NCBI RefSeq assembly: GCF_022844465.1
Contig: NZ_JALHLP010000001.1
Location: 1,235,462-1,299,461 of the forward strand
DNA length: 64,000 nucleotides
Direction: 5' to 3'
Source of the DNA: Bradyrhizobium sp.
GTDB taxonomy: Bacteria > Pseudomonadota > Alphaproteobacteria > Rhizobiales > Xanthobacteraceae
Shown: piece by piece, positions 1-9,248 of the stretch
How the letters are laid out: each line of letters starts with the position of its first letter
Position numbering within the stretch: position 1 is the first letter of the stretch
Program-made: the position numbers and the translations under genes
The notes under the pieces: generated by a model
What the model was told of the DNA's origin: nothing
Databases searched by the model: none
The model's input: the letters and a program-made list of their open reading frames with translations, nothing else

Positions 1-111
1 ATTTCGCGAGAAGTCAAAATCCCAGTTGGCGTCGGAAATCTGGAGTATGCGATGGATTTTGCCTCAACAAGCATCCTTCCCATGCTCCTTCCCTACTTCG
101 ATTCGGACGAT

Positions 112-345
112 GAAGTTGAATATCTCCAGCTTGCCGTGGCAAGCCAAGGCATCCTCCAGGGTCTCGACGCAGAAGGCCGCTTCCATCGTGATCGACAGCC
201 GCCACGATAGAACCCTAATTCGTGCGCGTGATCGCAATGCCGCAAAGCAGCTACAGAGAGATTCGCGGCGAGGCTCGAGCTGGGTAATACGAGGACGACG
301 ATGGAGCGCCTCTATCCCCTTCCGCCGCATGAACGTTTTGACATG
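112..345 (-). pseudogene. IS3-family transposase (orfB) internal fragment
   Basis: The minus strand encodes a broken piece of an IS3-type integrase-core transposase. The recognisable stretch includes LSWRLSITMEAAFCVETL followed by ALACHGKLEIFN, the usual run-up to the NTDQGSQF motif, which is missing. The same piece occurs in the IS3 wreck at 9635-9850, clearly related but diverged. Both ends are lost and the frame is disturbed. It is non-functional debris of an old insertion. Confidence 0.7.
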
Positions 346-616
346 CCGGCGGTTCGCAGATCGTTTCGGGTCGGCGAATCAACTCTCAACGAACTGGATG
401 CGGCCATCGGAGGCATGAACTACACCCCCGGCACGAAAACTGATAATGTGATCGATACACGCGGTGGGCAGGATAACATTTTGTGGTTCACCATCACGAA
501 GGATACTGACGGTAAGTCAGCAGCCTCACGTGAGGCAAGAGCCGACATTTCCCAGCGAACGCACTAGTTGCCCGGCGACCAGGGATTACGAGATGATCAC
601 AGAAGGGAGCAGCGCT
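346..616. other. Gap between IS3 scrap and acyl-CoA dehydrogenase gene
   Basis: A short plus-strand frame crosses this stretch (to 567) with a passage resembling a protein tail (LDAAIGGMNYTPGTK, then DNILWFTITKD). It has no start of its own outside the IS3 scrap and I recognise no family. An AGAAGGGA ribosome-binding sequence lies at about 601-608, ahead of the ATG at 617. Confidence 0.3.
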
Positions 617-1756
617 ATGGACATCACCTTGATCCAGAAAAATATCGCGGCGGTCGCAGCCGGATGGTCGTCCGAATCGGCGGCAAGGCTGGAACGGCGC
701 GCGCTCGACAAGGCCGATTTTGCGACGCTGCGGGACGCCGGCCTGACCCTGACCGGCGTGCCGGAGGAGATGGGAGGGGTGTGGCAGAGCGGAGTGCGGT
801 CGACGCGCCCGACCGCTGCGATATTTCGTACCCTCGCCCGCGTCGATCCTTCGGTGGCGTTGGTGGCCACCATGCATCCCACCGTGCTGGCGCTGTGGCT
901 TGAGGAGCCGGCCGAGCCGCCGGCCGACTCGAACGCCTGGCGCGAGCAGCATGACCGCGTGCTGGCCGCGGCGAAGGCGGGGCATTGGTTTGGCACCATC
1001 TCCTCCGAGCCGGGCGGCGGCGGCGACTTGATGGCGACACGGGCGACGGCGGAAAAAGGTAGCGATGGCGCTTGGCGTCTGACCGGCGACAAGCAGATGG
1101 GCAGCGGGTCAGGCGTGACCTCTTTCATGATGACCGTTGCAGTCCCAAAGGGAGAGATGACGCCCGATATCTTCCTGCTCGACACCCGCGAATTGCCGTG
1201 GGACGGTTCGCGCGGCGCCACGCTGGTCCGCGCGTGGGACGGTCACGGAATGGCCGCAACACAGAGCCACGCGTTTCGCTACGACGGTGTCGCGGTCGAG
1301 CGGCACGCTCAAATGGGCGGCGCGATCAAGCTGGTACCCCGCGTCTTGCCGATCATTGCTTACATGTTCTCCTCCGTGATCATGGGCATCCTCGATGCGG
1401 CGCTGGCCGAGGGTAGGCGGCGTCTGCAGCCGCGCGCGGAACGGATGTCGGCATTCGAACGAGTGAGCTGGACCAAGGCCGTCAACGACATCTGGCTGGC
1501 GGAGCAGGCCTTCCAAGGCATGGCACGCGCGATCGAGAGCGGTGCAGCGTCACCCGGCGTCCCGCGCGGAAAGCTCGCCATCGCCGAGCTCGCCGAGGCT
1601 TCCATGCTGTCGATCTCTAGGGCGATCGGAGGGGCAAGCTATTCCCGGTCGAGTCCGTTCGGGCAATGGTCGCAGGACGTGCGCGCACTCGGTCTGCTTC
1701 GTCCGCCCTGGGCCCTCGCCCATCACCAGCTGTTCGAAGCAAGCTTCGCCGATTGA
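617..1756 (+). CDS. Acyl-CoA dehydrogenase-family flavoprotein
   Basis: This 379-residue protein belongs to the FAD-dependent acyl-CoA dehydrogenase superfamily. The mid-domain signature is visible: WFGTISSEPGGGGD at about residues 124-137, then LTGDKQMGSGSGVTSFMM at about 155-172, the beta-strands that contact FAD and substrate. A helical C-terminal bundle follows from about residue 240. I chose ATG 617 because AGAAGGGA sits just upstream; the frame is open further up but has no comparable site. It lacks an operon partner and is flanked by IS3 and IS630 remnants. Some members of this superfamily are monooxygenases or desulfurisation-type enzymes rather than dehydrogenases, and I cannot assign the substrate. 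Confidence 0.85.
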   Translation: MDITLIQKNIAAVAAGWSSESAARLERRALDKADFATLRDAGLTLTGVPEEMGGVWQSGVRSTRPTAAIFRTLARVDPSVALVATMHPTVLALWLEEPAEPPADSNAWREQHDRVLAAAKAGHWFGTISSEPGGGGDLMATRATAEKGSDGAWRLTGDKQMGSGSGVTSFMMTVAVPKGEMTPDIFLLDTRELPWDGSRGATLVRAWDGHGMAATQSHAFRYDGVAVERHAQMGGAIKLVPRVLPIIAYMFSSVIMGILDAALAEGRRRLQPRAERMSAFERVSWTKAVNDIWLAEQAFQGMARAIESGAASPGVPRGKLAIAELAEASMLSISRAIGGASYSRSSPFGQWSQDVRALGLLRPPWALAHHQLFEASFAD

Positions 1757-1824
1757 GACGGTCGGACCTTTGACCGATGTCGGCTTTGCGCCAAAAAACG
1801 GTCGTTCCAAAACGGAACGCACGC

Positions 1825-2214
1825 ATGTCGCGTGTCAATAGGGATTCTGAGAAGGTGGCCTCAACATCCAAGTCCTTCAACACGAGGACTGCACGGGCAA
1901 GCCGGATGCGCGACGCCGAGTCGGTTCGGCACGAAATTCTCTGCGATCTCGCGAAGATGTTCACGCAAGACGGTACAGACGGGTCCGAGGACGAACTGGA
2001 CTTCTATGAATACAAGTTTCTACGGGCGTTGCGATTCCTCGAATCGATCATGTGCGCAAGGCGGTGTCCGAGGGGAGAAGCGCGAGTTCAGCTCGCAGCG
2101 TCGGAGATTCAAGCTGACCAGCCCGCTCGATCTGCCCCGGTCGCATCGGCAACAGGGGTTGCGTGCTATCGAGCGCCTGTACCTGGCTTTTCTCATCGAC
2201 ACACAACACAATAG
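1825..2214 (+). CDS. Hypothetical protein, probably truncated by IS630 debris
   Basis: The open frame starts [16 protein letters not shown]. Its acidic stretch ([14 protein letters not shown], then [19 protein letters not shown]) looks like a genuine helical protein segment. From about position 2050 the frame runs through antisense of an IS630 transposase remnant, so the C-terminal half is probably artificial. I do not recognise the family. It is either the 5' remnant of a gene cut by the insertion or a chance frame. Confidence 0.3.
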   Translation: MSRVNRDSEKVASTSKSFNTRTARASRMRDAESVRHEILCDLAKMFTQDGTDGSEDELDFYEYKFLRALRFLESIMCARRCPRGEARVQLAASEIQADQPARSAPVASATGVACYRAPVPGFSHRHTTQ

Positions 2215-2580
2215 CGCGTTCGGGTGGCGACAAGTAAAGCCCGACGATATCGCAAACTTTCTCGACGAACGGCGGATCTGTAGAGAGCTTGAAAGTCTCG
2301 ACGCGGTGCGGTGCAGGCCGATTGCACGCCAGATGCGATGCACCGTCGAAGGCGCATGAGCGATCTCCTTAGCCATGCTCCTGAGGCTCCGGTGGGTGCC
2401 ACCCTTTGGTGGCGTCTCCAACGTCTTGCGGATCATGCTCGCGATTTCGTCGTCGCCAATCTCACGCCGCGCGCCAAGCCGCGGCTCGTCGTAGAGAACG
2501 TCCATACGGCGTTCGGCAAAGCGATGCGCCATGTTCCAACGGTTGCAGCGCAGACCCCGATCAAGACACTAGCTAGAACC
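2110..2580 (-). pseudogene. IS630-family transposase remnant
   Basis: Pieces of an IS630-type transposase occur in at least two minus-strand frames. One frame gives AHRFAERRMDVLYDEPRLG, then [20 protein letters not shown] (the helix-turn-helix part). The next gives [20 protein letters not shown] followed by [11 protein letters not shown], the first Asp of the DDE region. The frame changes between them and the rest of the catalytic domain is absent. It is a dead insertion. Confidence 0.8.
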
Positions 2581-2733
2581 GAGATTCCCCCTTAAGAAAT
2601 CCGGTTTGTCAGGCAAGCTCTGGTTGTTGGACGGACTGCTTGCCGGGCCGGCGTTTGCGGCGCGGTGGCTGCGACGGCGGATTGCAATGATTTCAGGAAA
2701 TCAATCTGCGGCCTTCCGGCGGCCCGAACGAGT

Positions 2734-2829
2734 TCAGGCGGCATAGATGCGCAGAACGCCGTAGAGCACGGTGCCGGCCACGAGCGCAGCGGCGATCAGT
2801 GTCAGTGCGACGGACTGTGCCCAGGTCAT
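2734..2829 (-). CDS. 31-residue single-pass membrane protein coupled to the TRAP permease
   Basis: A tiny open frame starts at an ATG overlapping the permease stop codon (ATGA at 2829-2826), which suggests translational coupling. The product begins MTWAQSVALTLIAAALVAG and is one hydrophobic helix with a short polar end (RIYAA). It sits last in the TAXI-binding protein/permease operon. The family is unknown to me. By analogy with other tiny transporter-associated helices it might be an accessory subunit of the permease; that is inference. The alternative is chance coding, but the exact ATGA overlap and uniform hydrophobicity argue against it. Confidence 0.6.
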   Translation of the reverse strand: MTWAQSVALTLIAAALVAGTVLYGVLRIYAA

Positions 2830-4712
2830 GTGCTCGCTTCTCCGGTTATGGCAGATTGTGGCGTCCACAGCTTCTGCAGCAGCAGGACGACGGCAAGCAG
2901 GACGAGGCCGATGACGTCGGTGACGGCGCCGGGATCGATCAGCAGCATGGCGGCCGCAAAGAACAGCGCCCGCTCGAACCACGTCGCGACACGCAGGAAG
3001 TAGCCTTCGAGGCTGGCTGCCAGTGCGACCACGCCGATCGTGCCGGTCAGCACCGCGCCCAGGATCTCGGGCCATGGCCCCTGGAACAGCAGCGCAGGGT
3101 TGTAGACAAAGAAGAACGGCACGATGAAGCCGGCGGCGGCGAACTTCATCGCCTGCACGCCAGAGGCCCATAGCCCGGCCCCGCCGATCGACGCGGCAGC
3201 ATACACCGCCAGCGCCACGGGCGGCGTCACCGCCGACAGGCACGAGAAGTAGAACGCGAACATGTGCGCCGCCATCGGCTCCACCCCGAGCTTCATGATC
3301 GCGGGCACCAGCAGCGCCGCCTGCATGATGTAAGCGGGGGTGGTCGGCATGCCCATGCCGAGAATGACGCCGGCGACCATGGTGATGAGCAGCGCGGGCA
3401 GCAGCGAGCCATAGGTGAAGTCGATGAGGAACGCCGTGAACCGCAGCGCTAGACCGGTTTGCAGCACGATGCCGATCACGATTCCGGCGGACGCGCAGGC
3501 CATCGCCACCGGCACGGTCTGAACCGCGCCGTCGCGCAGGCCTTCGAGGCACTCGCGCCAGCCCAGCCCGGTCGAAGGACGCAGCCACGAGATGCCGACC
3601 AGCGCCACCGTGGCGATGATTGCGCCATAGGTCGGCGTGAAGCCGTAGAGCAGCAGCGTCAGCAGCACGATGACCGGCAAGAACAGGTGCCCCTGGCGCA
3701 GCATGATGTGGCCGAGGATGGGTAGTTCCTCGCGCGGTATCCCCTTGAGCCCCGAGCGCACGGCGTTGAAGTGGATCGCAGCGAATAGCGCCCCGTAGTA
3801 GAACAGCGCTGGTATCGCCGCGGCGATCATCACCTGCGTGTAGCTGACGCCCTGGAACTCGGCCATGACGAAGGCCGCCGCCCCCATGATCGGCGGCATG
3901 ATCTGCCCGCCGGTGGAAGCCACCGCCTCGATGGCGGCTGCCGCCTCGGGCTTGAAGCCGGTCTTCTTCATCATCGGAATGGTCAGCCAGCCGTCGACCA
4001 TGACATTGGCGACCGCGGAGCCGGAGATCGTGCCGAACAGGCTCGAGGAGACTACCGCTACCTTGCCGGGGCCGCCGCGCGCGCCGCCGGCGATCGCGTT
4101 GGCGAAGTTCATGAAGAACTGTCCCGCCCCGGATTTCTCGAGGAAGGTGCCGAAGATGATGAAGAGAATGACGTAGGTGGCGGCCACCGTCATTGGCACC
4201 CCGAAAATGCCCTCGGTGGTGAAATAGACTTGGTCGACGGTGACCTCGAGACTGAGTCCCTTGTGGTAAGTCCAGCCGTACAGCCAGGGGCCGGCGAACC
4301 CGTAGACCAGAAAGACGATCGCCACGATCGGCAGCGCCGCGCCGATCGTGCGCCGCGTCGCCTCCAGCACCAGCAGGGTGGCGGTGATTCCCACCGCGAT
4401 GTCCATTCGGGTCAGCGTATCGGCGGTGGGAAAACGGTTCACGATGTAGTCGTAATTTACGAACAGGTAGCCGATGCACGCCAGCGAAAGACCCGCCAGG
4501 GCGAGATCCTCCCATGGTATACGATCCTGTGTCGCGTCCTGGCTGCGCGGCCACAACAGGAACGACAACACCAGGCTGAAGGCGAGCGTGATGTAGAGCA
4601 GGGCCTGCTGATCGGGGGCGTATACCGTCAGCCGGGCGTAGACGTGGTATACCGACATTGCGATTGCGACGACGCCAACGACCAGGCCCGCGTGACCTGC
4701 AAGCTTGCGCAC
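2826..4712 (-). CDS. TRAP transporter fused permease (4TM/12TM, TAXI type)
   Basis: This 628-residue inner-membrane protein fuses the small (DctQ-like) and large (DctM-like) TRAP permease subunits, as is usual in TRAP-TAXI systems. Several helices precede about residue 180. The large subunit then shows hallmark passages such as FGTISGSAVANVMVDGW, VASTGGQIMPPIMGAAAF and GVILGMGMPTTPAYI. It imports a substrate delivered by the periplasmic binding protein encoded 10 bp upstream, using an ion gradient. The substrate cannot be read from the sequence. A 31-codon gene overlaps its stop. Confidence 0.93.
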   Translation of the reverse strand: MRKLAGHAGLVVGVVAIAMSVYHVYARLTVYAPDQQALLYITLAFSLVLSFLLWPRSQDATQDRIPWEDLALAGLSLACIGYLFVNYDYIVNRFPTADTLTRMDIAVGITATLLVLEATRRTIGAALPIVAIVFLVYGFAGPWLYGWTYHKGLSLEVTVDQVYFTTEGIFGVPMTVAATYVILFIIFGTFLEKSGAGQFFMNFANAIAGGARGGPGKVAVVSSSLFGTISGSAVANVMVDGWLTIPMMKKTGFKPEAAAAIEAVASTGGQIMPPIMGAAAFVMAEFQGVSYTQVMIAAAIPALFYYGALFAAIHFNAVRSGLKGIPREELPILGHIMLRQGHLFLPVIVLLTLLLYGFTPTYGAIIATVALVGISWLRPSTGLGWRECLEGLRDGAVQTVPVAMACASAGIVIGIVLQTGLALRFTAFLIDFTYGSLLPALLITMVAGVILGMGMPTTPAYIMQAALLVPAIMKLGVEPMAAHMFAFYFSCLSAVTPPVALAVYAAASIGGAGLWASGVQAMKFAAAGFIVPFFFVYNPALLFQGPWPEILGAVLTGTIGVVALAASLEGYFLRVATWFERALFFAAAMLLIDPGAVTDVIGLVLLAVVLLLQKLWTPQSAITGEAST

Positions 4713-4722
4713 TGGACGTACT

Positions 4723-5712
4723 CTACTTCTTGAGCAATCCGGCTTCGCGGTAGTATTTCTCCGCGCCGGGATGAATCGGCATATCGAAATTCTGTGCCAT
4801 GTCCGCTCCCGTCACGCCCTTCATGACACTGGTGACGTTGCCGAACTCATCCCGCCCTTCCACGATGGCCTTAGTGATCTTGTAGATCACGTCGGCGGAC
4901 GTCCTGGAGGATGCTATCAGCACGGTGGGCGACTGGAAGGTCTGCACGGCCTCGGTCACGCCCTGCTCCTTGTAGAGACCGGCCTTCAGGGTGTAGGGCA
5001 CGAAGCCCGGATTGAGCTTGCGCAGTGCGGCGATCTCCTCGTCGGTGACGCCGAGCACCCGCACCGGCATCGCTGAGCCCAGGTCCATGATGAAGGACGC
5101 TGGCACTACCGTGAACCATCCGACCGCCATCGCCTGCCGGTTCTTCACAGCCTCTGCATTGGACGTTATCGGCCCGTAACTCTTGGCGCCGAGATCGTTC
5201 AGCGTCATGCCGTTGACCTTGAGCAGATACTCCCAGCCGGCCGCCAGGCTTGTGTTGCCGCGTGCCGGCAGCGCTACCGGCTTCCCCTTCAAATCCTTGA
5301 CACTCTTAATGTCGCTGCTCGCAGGCACCACCAGCTGCCAGACGTTGGGGTAGAAGTTGGCCACGAAAAGACCCTTGTCGGTCTGCTTGCCGACGAACTG
5401 ACCCTCGCCCTTCTGCGCATCCGACATCACGGTCGTCATCGACCAGCCGATATCGGCCTTGTCGTTGCGGATCTTCTCCATGTTGACGAGGGCCGCGCCT
5501 GGCTCGACCTGCACATTCAGCTCGGGATACCGCTTGTTGACGACCTGCGACGCTGCCGCCGCCATCGGTGTCCAGCTCCCGCCGGTCGGGCCGGCGCTAA
5601 AGATGACATCGGTCTTCTGCTGGGCATGGGCGGCGCCTGCCGCGGCGACGGCCAGTGTTGCCGCGGCGGCCAGACGCAGGAGTCGTCGTGAACCACGGAT
5701 GTGGACGGACAT
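4723..5712 (-). CDS. TAXI-family TRAP transporter substrate-binding protein
   Basis: This 329-residue exported protein starts MSVHIRGSRRLLRLAAAATL and has a Sec-type signal peptide ending near AAHAQ. The mature part has TAXI-family features: FSAGPTGGSWTPMAAA at the ligand-binding N-terminus, then VKDLKGKPVALPARGNTS. It captures the substrate for the fused permease encoded next on the same strand. I chose the ATG at 5712, preceded by AAAGGGGGAT, over an upstream in-frame ATG because it gives a clean signal peptide. Confidence 0.92.
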   Translation of the reverse strand: MSVHIRGSRRLLRLAAAATLAVAAAGAAHAQQKTDVIFSAGPTGGSWTPMAAAASQVVNKRYPELNVQVEPGAALVNMEKIRNDKADIGWSMTTVMSDAQKGEGQFVGKQTDKGLFVANFYPNVWQLVVPASSDIKSVKDLKGKPVALPARGNTSLAAGWEYLLKVNGMTLNDLGAKSYGPITSNAEAVKNRQAMAVGWFTVVPASFIMDLGSAMPVRVLGVTDEEIAALRKLNPGFVPYTLKAGLYKEQGVTEAVQTFQSPTVLIASSRTSADVIYKITKAIVEGRDEFGNVTSVMKGVTGADMAQNFDMPIHPGAEKYYREAGLLKK

Positions 5713-5973
5713 CGTCAAATCCCCCTTTGCCGTAAACTCTCCCTTTGGCGCAGCTTGTTTGGGCTCTCGTCCGCACATTGACGGGGCGACTTTGTCGTCA
5801 CCCGCGGCATGCGATTATCCGGCACCTGCTCTGCAGCAGGCACGCTATTGCCAATCGCGCCGCATGTCAACGAACTGTGCCGCGCCGACGTTTGCACGCA
5901 CTGCATCACGGTCTGTCGCAGGTATCGCGGTGGTTGAGCGTGCGTCGCCGGCATCACCTGGCGCCATCGCGCC

Positions 5974-6372
5974 CTAACGAACTTGAACCTTCATAGGACC
6001 GATTCCCTCGAGATCGAAACGATAGCTTGCGTCAGCTTCCGGAAAAATCGTTTTCAAGACGCTTCCGGTCATCACGACCTCGCCGGCCTTGAATTCCACG
6101 CCACCCGAAGCCAACTGCGTGGCGAGCCACGCGACCGAATGGAAGAGATGCCCCAGGATATCACGCCCGTGGCCTTCGCCGATCGCAACGCGGTCCTTCG
6201 TTGCACGGCCGACCACGCCCGCAACGTCGGGCCATGTCGCCGCGAATTCAGACAGCACAATGCCGGCGTTCCAGGAATTGTCCGCCACCAGCGAAAGCAC
6301 ATCGACCTTGGCTTAATCGGCGCTTCGATCGTCCACGACCGCGACGGCAGCGCCAACGCCGCCGATCCTTAG
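5974..6372 (-). pseudogene. 2-keto-4-pentenoate hydratase-type C-terminal remnant
   Basis: The minus strand encodes the last ~130 residues of a fumarylacetoacetate-hydrolase-fold hydratase: SLVADNSWNAGIVLSE, then GEVVMTGSVLKTIFPEADA and a closing DLEGIGPMKVQVR. A stop codon interrupts the frame after VAVVDDRSAD (about 6314), and the N-terminal half of the gene is missing. It lies beside the monooxygenase gene and may be a relic of an aromatic meta-cleavage or ring-degradation cluster. Confidence 0.7.
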
Positions 6373-6451
6373 GTTTTTTCAGCAAACTGATAGTTCGTCC
6401 GGTCCCGGACGATCGTGGTAGACTGAATGTCCGAAAAGGTACGGTACCTTT

Positions 6452-8101
6452 CTATTGCGTGGCCTGTACTGGCTGCTTTTTCAGGACGAATCCTTTGTAT
6501 TGCTGCGCGGCTATGTCGTCGCAGATGTCGCGGTACTTATCGAGACCTGCGACGTAGGGCATGAATACGCGAGGCTTGCCTGGGATATTAGCGCCCATAT
6601 ACCAAGAATTCGCCAGTGGGTAGAGCGTCTGATCGGCCACCTCGTTGACATGAGCGACCCAGCGATTCTCCTCTTCGGAATCAGCTTCGATCGTGGAGTA
6701 GTTGTTCGTCTCAATATGCACGATGAAGTCCGAAATCCAGTCGACATGCTGCTCGATGGCGGCAATCATGTTGGTTTTCACGGACGGGCTTCCCGGCCCA
6801 GTGATGATGAACATGTTTGGAAAGCCGGCGGTCATAAGGCCCAGATACGTTCCGGGACCATCGGCCCATTTGGTAGTGAGCGCGAGATTGTTCTTGCCAC
6901 GAATATCGATGTCGAGCAGCGCGCCCGTCATGGCGTCGAACCCGGTCGCGAAGACGATGTCGTCCAGTTTATAGTCAGCACCCCGAGTCCGCAATCCACC
7001 TTCATAGATCGTTTCGATTGGCAACGTCTTCGCGTCAACAAGGGTGACGTTGTCCCGATTGAAGGTTTCATAATAACCAATGTCCAGGCAAAGACGCTTG
7101 GTACCGATATAATGGTCGTTCGGCATCAGGAGCTTTGCCACCTTCGGGTCGCTTACAGTTTCAGCGATCTTATCGCGTACGAATTGGCAAGCCGTCTCGT
7201 TGGCATCCTTGTCGACCAGCATATCTTTATACGCATACAGGAAGCTAATGTTGCCACCGGTCCCCCATTTGGCTTCATAGCTTCTCGTCCGCTCCTCCAG
7301 CGGGACGTCAAACGCCGATTTTTCCGGCGGCGGGTGCCCCGCAATTCCGAATGGAGTTTGCCGAGCTGCCTGCCGCCATTCGCGGTAGCGAGCCTTGTGC
7401 GTCTGGCTGACTTCCATCGTTAGCGGGCGATTGACAGAGGGTACGCTGTAGTTCGCCGTGCGCTGGAAAACGAAGAGGTGCGCCGCTTGCTCGGCGATAT
7501 TCGGAATCATTTGGATACCCGACGAACCGGTACCGATGACGCCGACCCGGCGCCCTGAAAAGTCGACGGTCTGGTGCGGCCAGAGCCCGCTATGAAACCA
7601 GCGTCCTTTGAATGAATCGAGCCCCTCGAACTGCGGCACCCGTGGCAGCGACAGATTTCCCGACGCCATGATACAGAATTTAGCCGATGCGCGATGACCG
7701 CGGCTAGTCACGACAGTCCAGCGGCTCTCAGCCTCATCAAACGTCGCTGACGTTACCTTGGTATCGACGACAATGTCGCGCCGCAGATCGAATCTTTCCG
7801 CAACATGATGAATATACTTGAGGATATCCGGCTGCGCGGCAAAGCGCTCTGGCCAATCCCATTTCTGCTGTAACTCGTCGGAAAACGAATAGGAGTATTC
7901 GAGGCTCTCGACGTCACAACGCGCACCTGGATAACGATTCCAGAACCATGTTCCCCCGATGTCAGTGCCAGCCTCGAAAACCTTGGCCCGAAGGCCGAGT
8001 CCCCGCAGGCGATGGAGCGCGTAGAGACCGGCAAAACCAGCGCCCACAATGATCGCATCAAACTCCTCCGGGGCGCACGCGCTTACATCTTTCGGTGTCA
8101 T
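6452..8101 (-). CDS. Baeyer-Villiger-type flavin monooxygenase
   Basis: This 549-residue FAD/NADPH enzyme carries an N-terminal FAD-binding GAGFAG (residues 20-25), an NADPH-binding GTGSSG (190-195) and, between them, the Baeyer-Villiger fingerprint FKGRWFHSGLWP (164-175), which matches FxGxxxHxxxWP exactly. It resembles cyclohexanone and phenylacetone monooxygenases, which insert oxygen next to a ketone to give an ester or lactone. The substrate is not determinable. It stands alone, with a hydratase relic downstream and repeats upstream. A 229-bp piece of this gene (7480-7708) is present again, almost unchanged, at 15805-16031. Confidence 0.93.
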   Translation of the reverse strand: MTPKDVSACAPEEFDAIIVGAGFAGLYALHRLRGLGLRAKVFEAGTDIGGTWFWNRYPGARCDVESLEYSYSFSDELQQKWDWPERFAAQPDILKYIHHVAERFDLRRDIVVDTKVTSATFDEAESRWTVVTSRGHRASAKFCIMASGNLSLPRVPQFEGLDSFKGRWFHSGLWPHQTVDFSGRRVGVIGTGSSGIQMIPNIAEQAAHLFVFQRTANYSVPSVNRPLTMEVSQTHKARYREWRQAARQTPFGIAGHPPPEKSAFDVPLEERTRSYEAKWGTGGNISFLYAYKDMLVDKDANETACQFVRDKIAETVSDPKVAKLLMPNDHYIGTKRLCLDIGYYETFNRDNVTLVDAKTLPIETIYEGGLRTRGADYKLDDIVFATGFDAMTGALLDIDIRGKNNLALTTKWADGPGTYLGLMTAGFPNMFIITGPGSPSVKTNMIAAIEQHVDWISDFIVHIETNNYSTIEADSEEENRWVAHVNEVADQTLYPLANSWYMGANIPGKPRVFMPYVAGLDKYRDICDDIAAQQYKGFVLKKQPVQATQ

Positions 8102-8189
8102 AAAGTTACTCCATTCAGCATTTCACACTATTGATCTGGTTTTGACGCTTCAAGGATTGAGATTCTTACGGCCCTCGGACTATGTGTAC

Positions 8190-8232
8190 CAAAAACCTAA
8201 ACCCGGTGCGCGTATCAAAAACCTAAACCCGG
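8190..8232. repeat. 17-bp direct repeat, CAAAAACCTAAACCCGG
   Basis: Two exact copies of CAAAAACCTAAACCCGG start at 8190 and 8216, a 26-bp period. They lie about 90 bp upstream of the monooxygenase start. They could be an operator pair or a replication-slippage scar; nothing else nearby settles it. Confidence 0.6.
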
Positions 8233-8334
8233 ACGTAGTGGTGATGCAAGCCGCCCAGGATTGGCAGCGGCAGAATGCGGCCGACGGTCTGAATGGCGTA
8301 CGATGCCGGCGCATCTTTTTCCAATGACCGGCGC

Positions 8335-8472
8335 GTCACCGATGTGGGATTGCCCGGCGGGATGAACGGGCGGCAGCTTGCGTATTTTGGCCGGACCGTG
8401 CGACCTGATCTCAAGGTGCTTTTCATTACGGGATATGCCGAGAAGGCGGCGATGGGAGATGTCGCACTGTCT
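8335..8472 (+). pseudogene. Response-regulator receiver fragment
   Basis: This stretch translates as VTDVGLPGGMNGRQLAYFG followed by VRPDLKVLFITGYAEKAAMGD. It closely matches the receiver domain at the end of the hybrid kinase at 28980-29117, with substitutions mostly at third positions. Both ends are missing: the upstream side is unrelated and the downstream side runs into an IS3 transposase end. It is a scrap of a paralogous hybrid kinase or response regulator. Confidence 0.75.
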
Positions 8473-8489
8473 GTCGCCAGAAACGAACT

Positions 8490-8781
8490 CACCGTTGAAT
8501 AAAACTTGGGGCACCGTCATCCTTGATGATCGCGTCGGGTGTGGCGTCGTCAGGGCTTTGGTGCGGTCGGCGGCGATTGTAGAAGTCGAGATATCGGCCG
8601 ATCGAGGCGCGGGCCTCGCCGACGTTGTCGTAGGCCCGCAGGTAGACCTCCTCGTATTTGACGCTGCGCCATAGCCGCTCGACGACCACGTTGTCGCGCA
8701 GGCGCCCTTGCCGTCCATGCTGATGGCGATGCCATTGTTGGCGAGCAGGCTGGTGAAGGCCGCGCCGGTGAACCGCGAGCC
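8490..8781 (-). pseudogene. IS3 transposase orfB, C-terminal part
   Basis: The longest frame gives VVERLWRSVKYEEVYLRAYD and GRYLDFYNRRRPHQS, the end of the IS3 integrase core, including the catalytic Glu region. Upstream of it (FTSLLANNGIAISMDGKGA) one base has been lost, so the two parts are out of frame. The natural C-terminus is replaced by unrelated sequence. Confidence 0.8.
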
Positions 8782-8854
8782 CTAGGTGGTGTGGACTCTA
8801 GGGATTCCCTTTTAGGAGCAAATCAGATTCAAGGCTGCTTTTGGGGAGGCAGTC

Positions 8855-9199
8855 TTGGGTGTGAAGAACCGTTTGGTTTTGAGCGACGCGGCTTGGGAGC
8901 GGATGGCGCCGCTGATTATCGGCCGGCCTAACCAAAAAGGCTCGACCGGGCGCGACAACCGGATGTTCGTGGAAGGCGTGCTATGGATCGTGCGTACGGG
9001 CTCTCCCTGGCGTGATCTTCCGGAGGCATTCGGGGATTGGAACAGCGTGTTCCGGCGCTTCAGCCGGTGGAGCGTCAAGGGTGTTTGGTCGCGCATCTTT
9101 GAGGCGATGTCCGATGATCCAGACTTCGAATATTTGATCGTGGATTCTACCATCGTCCGGGCACATCAGCACGCCGCCGGGGCTAAAAAAGAGGTCTGA
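8855..9199 (+). CDS. IS5-family transposase, N-terminal frame
   Basis: This 114-residue frame has the DUF4096-type N-terminus of IS427-like transposases (WERMAPLIIGRPNQKG, then GVLWIVRTGSPWRDLPEAFG) and the first catalytic Asp in LIVDSTIVRAHQHAAG. GGGGAGG five bases ahead supports a TTG start at 8855. It stops just after a run of six A followed by G, where related elements join the second frame. Here the downstream frame is +1 relative to this one. Confidence 0.85.
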   Translation: MGVKNRLVLSDAAWERMAPLIIGRPNQKGSTGRDNRMFVEGVLWIVRTGSPWRDLPEAFGDWNSVFRRFSRWSVKGVWSRIFEAMSDDPDFEYLIVDSTIVRAHQHAAGAKKEV

Positions 9200-9248
9200 A
9201 GATCAGGCGCTCGGCCGCTCGCGTGGCGGGCTGAGCACCAAAATACAT

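Noticed and set aside
2830..4554. Long minus-strand frame overlapping the TRAP permease in another phase
   Set aside because: It is Arg/His-rich shadow sequence. Only its last 31 codons, starting at the ATG at 2829, look like a real product.
9180..9200. Definite programmed frameshift in the IS5 transposase
   Set aside because: An A6G run is present, but the second frame is +1 relative to the first, whereas a simple A6G slip would give -1. A mutation cannot be excluded.
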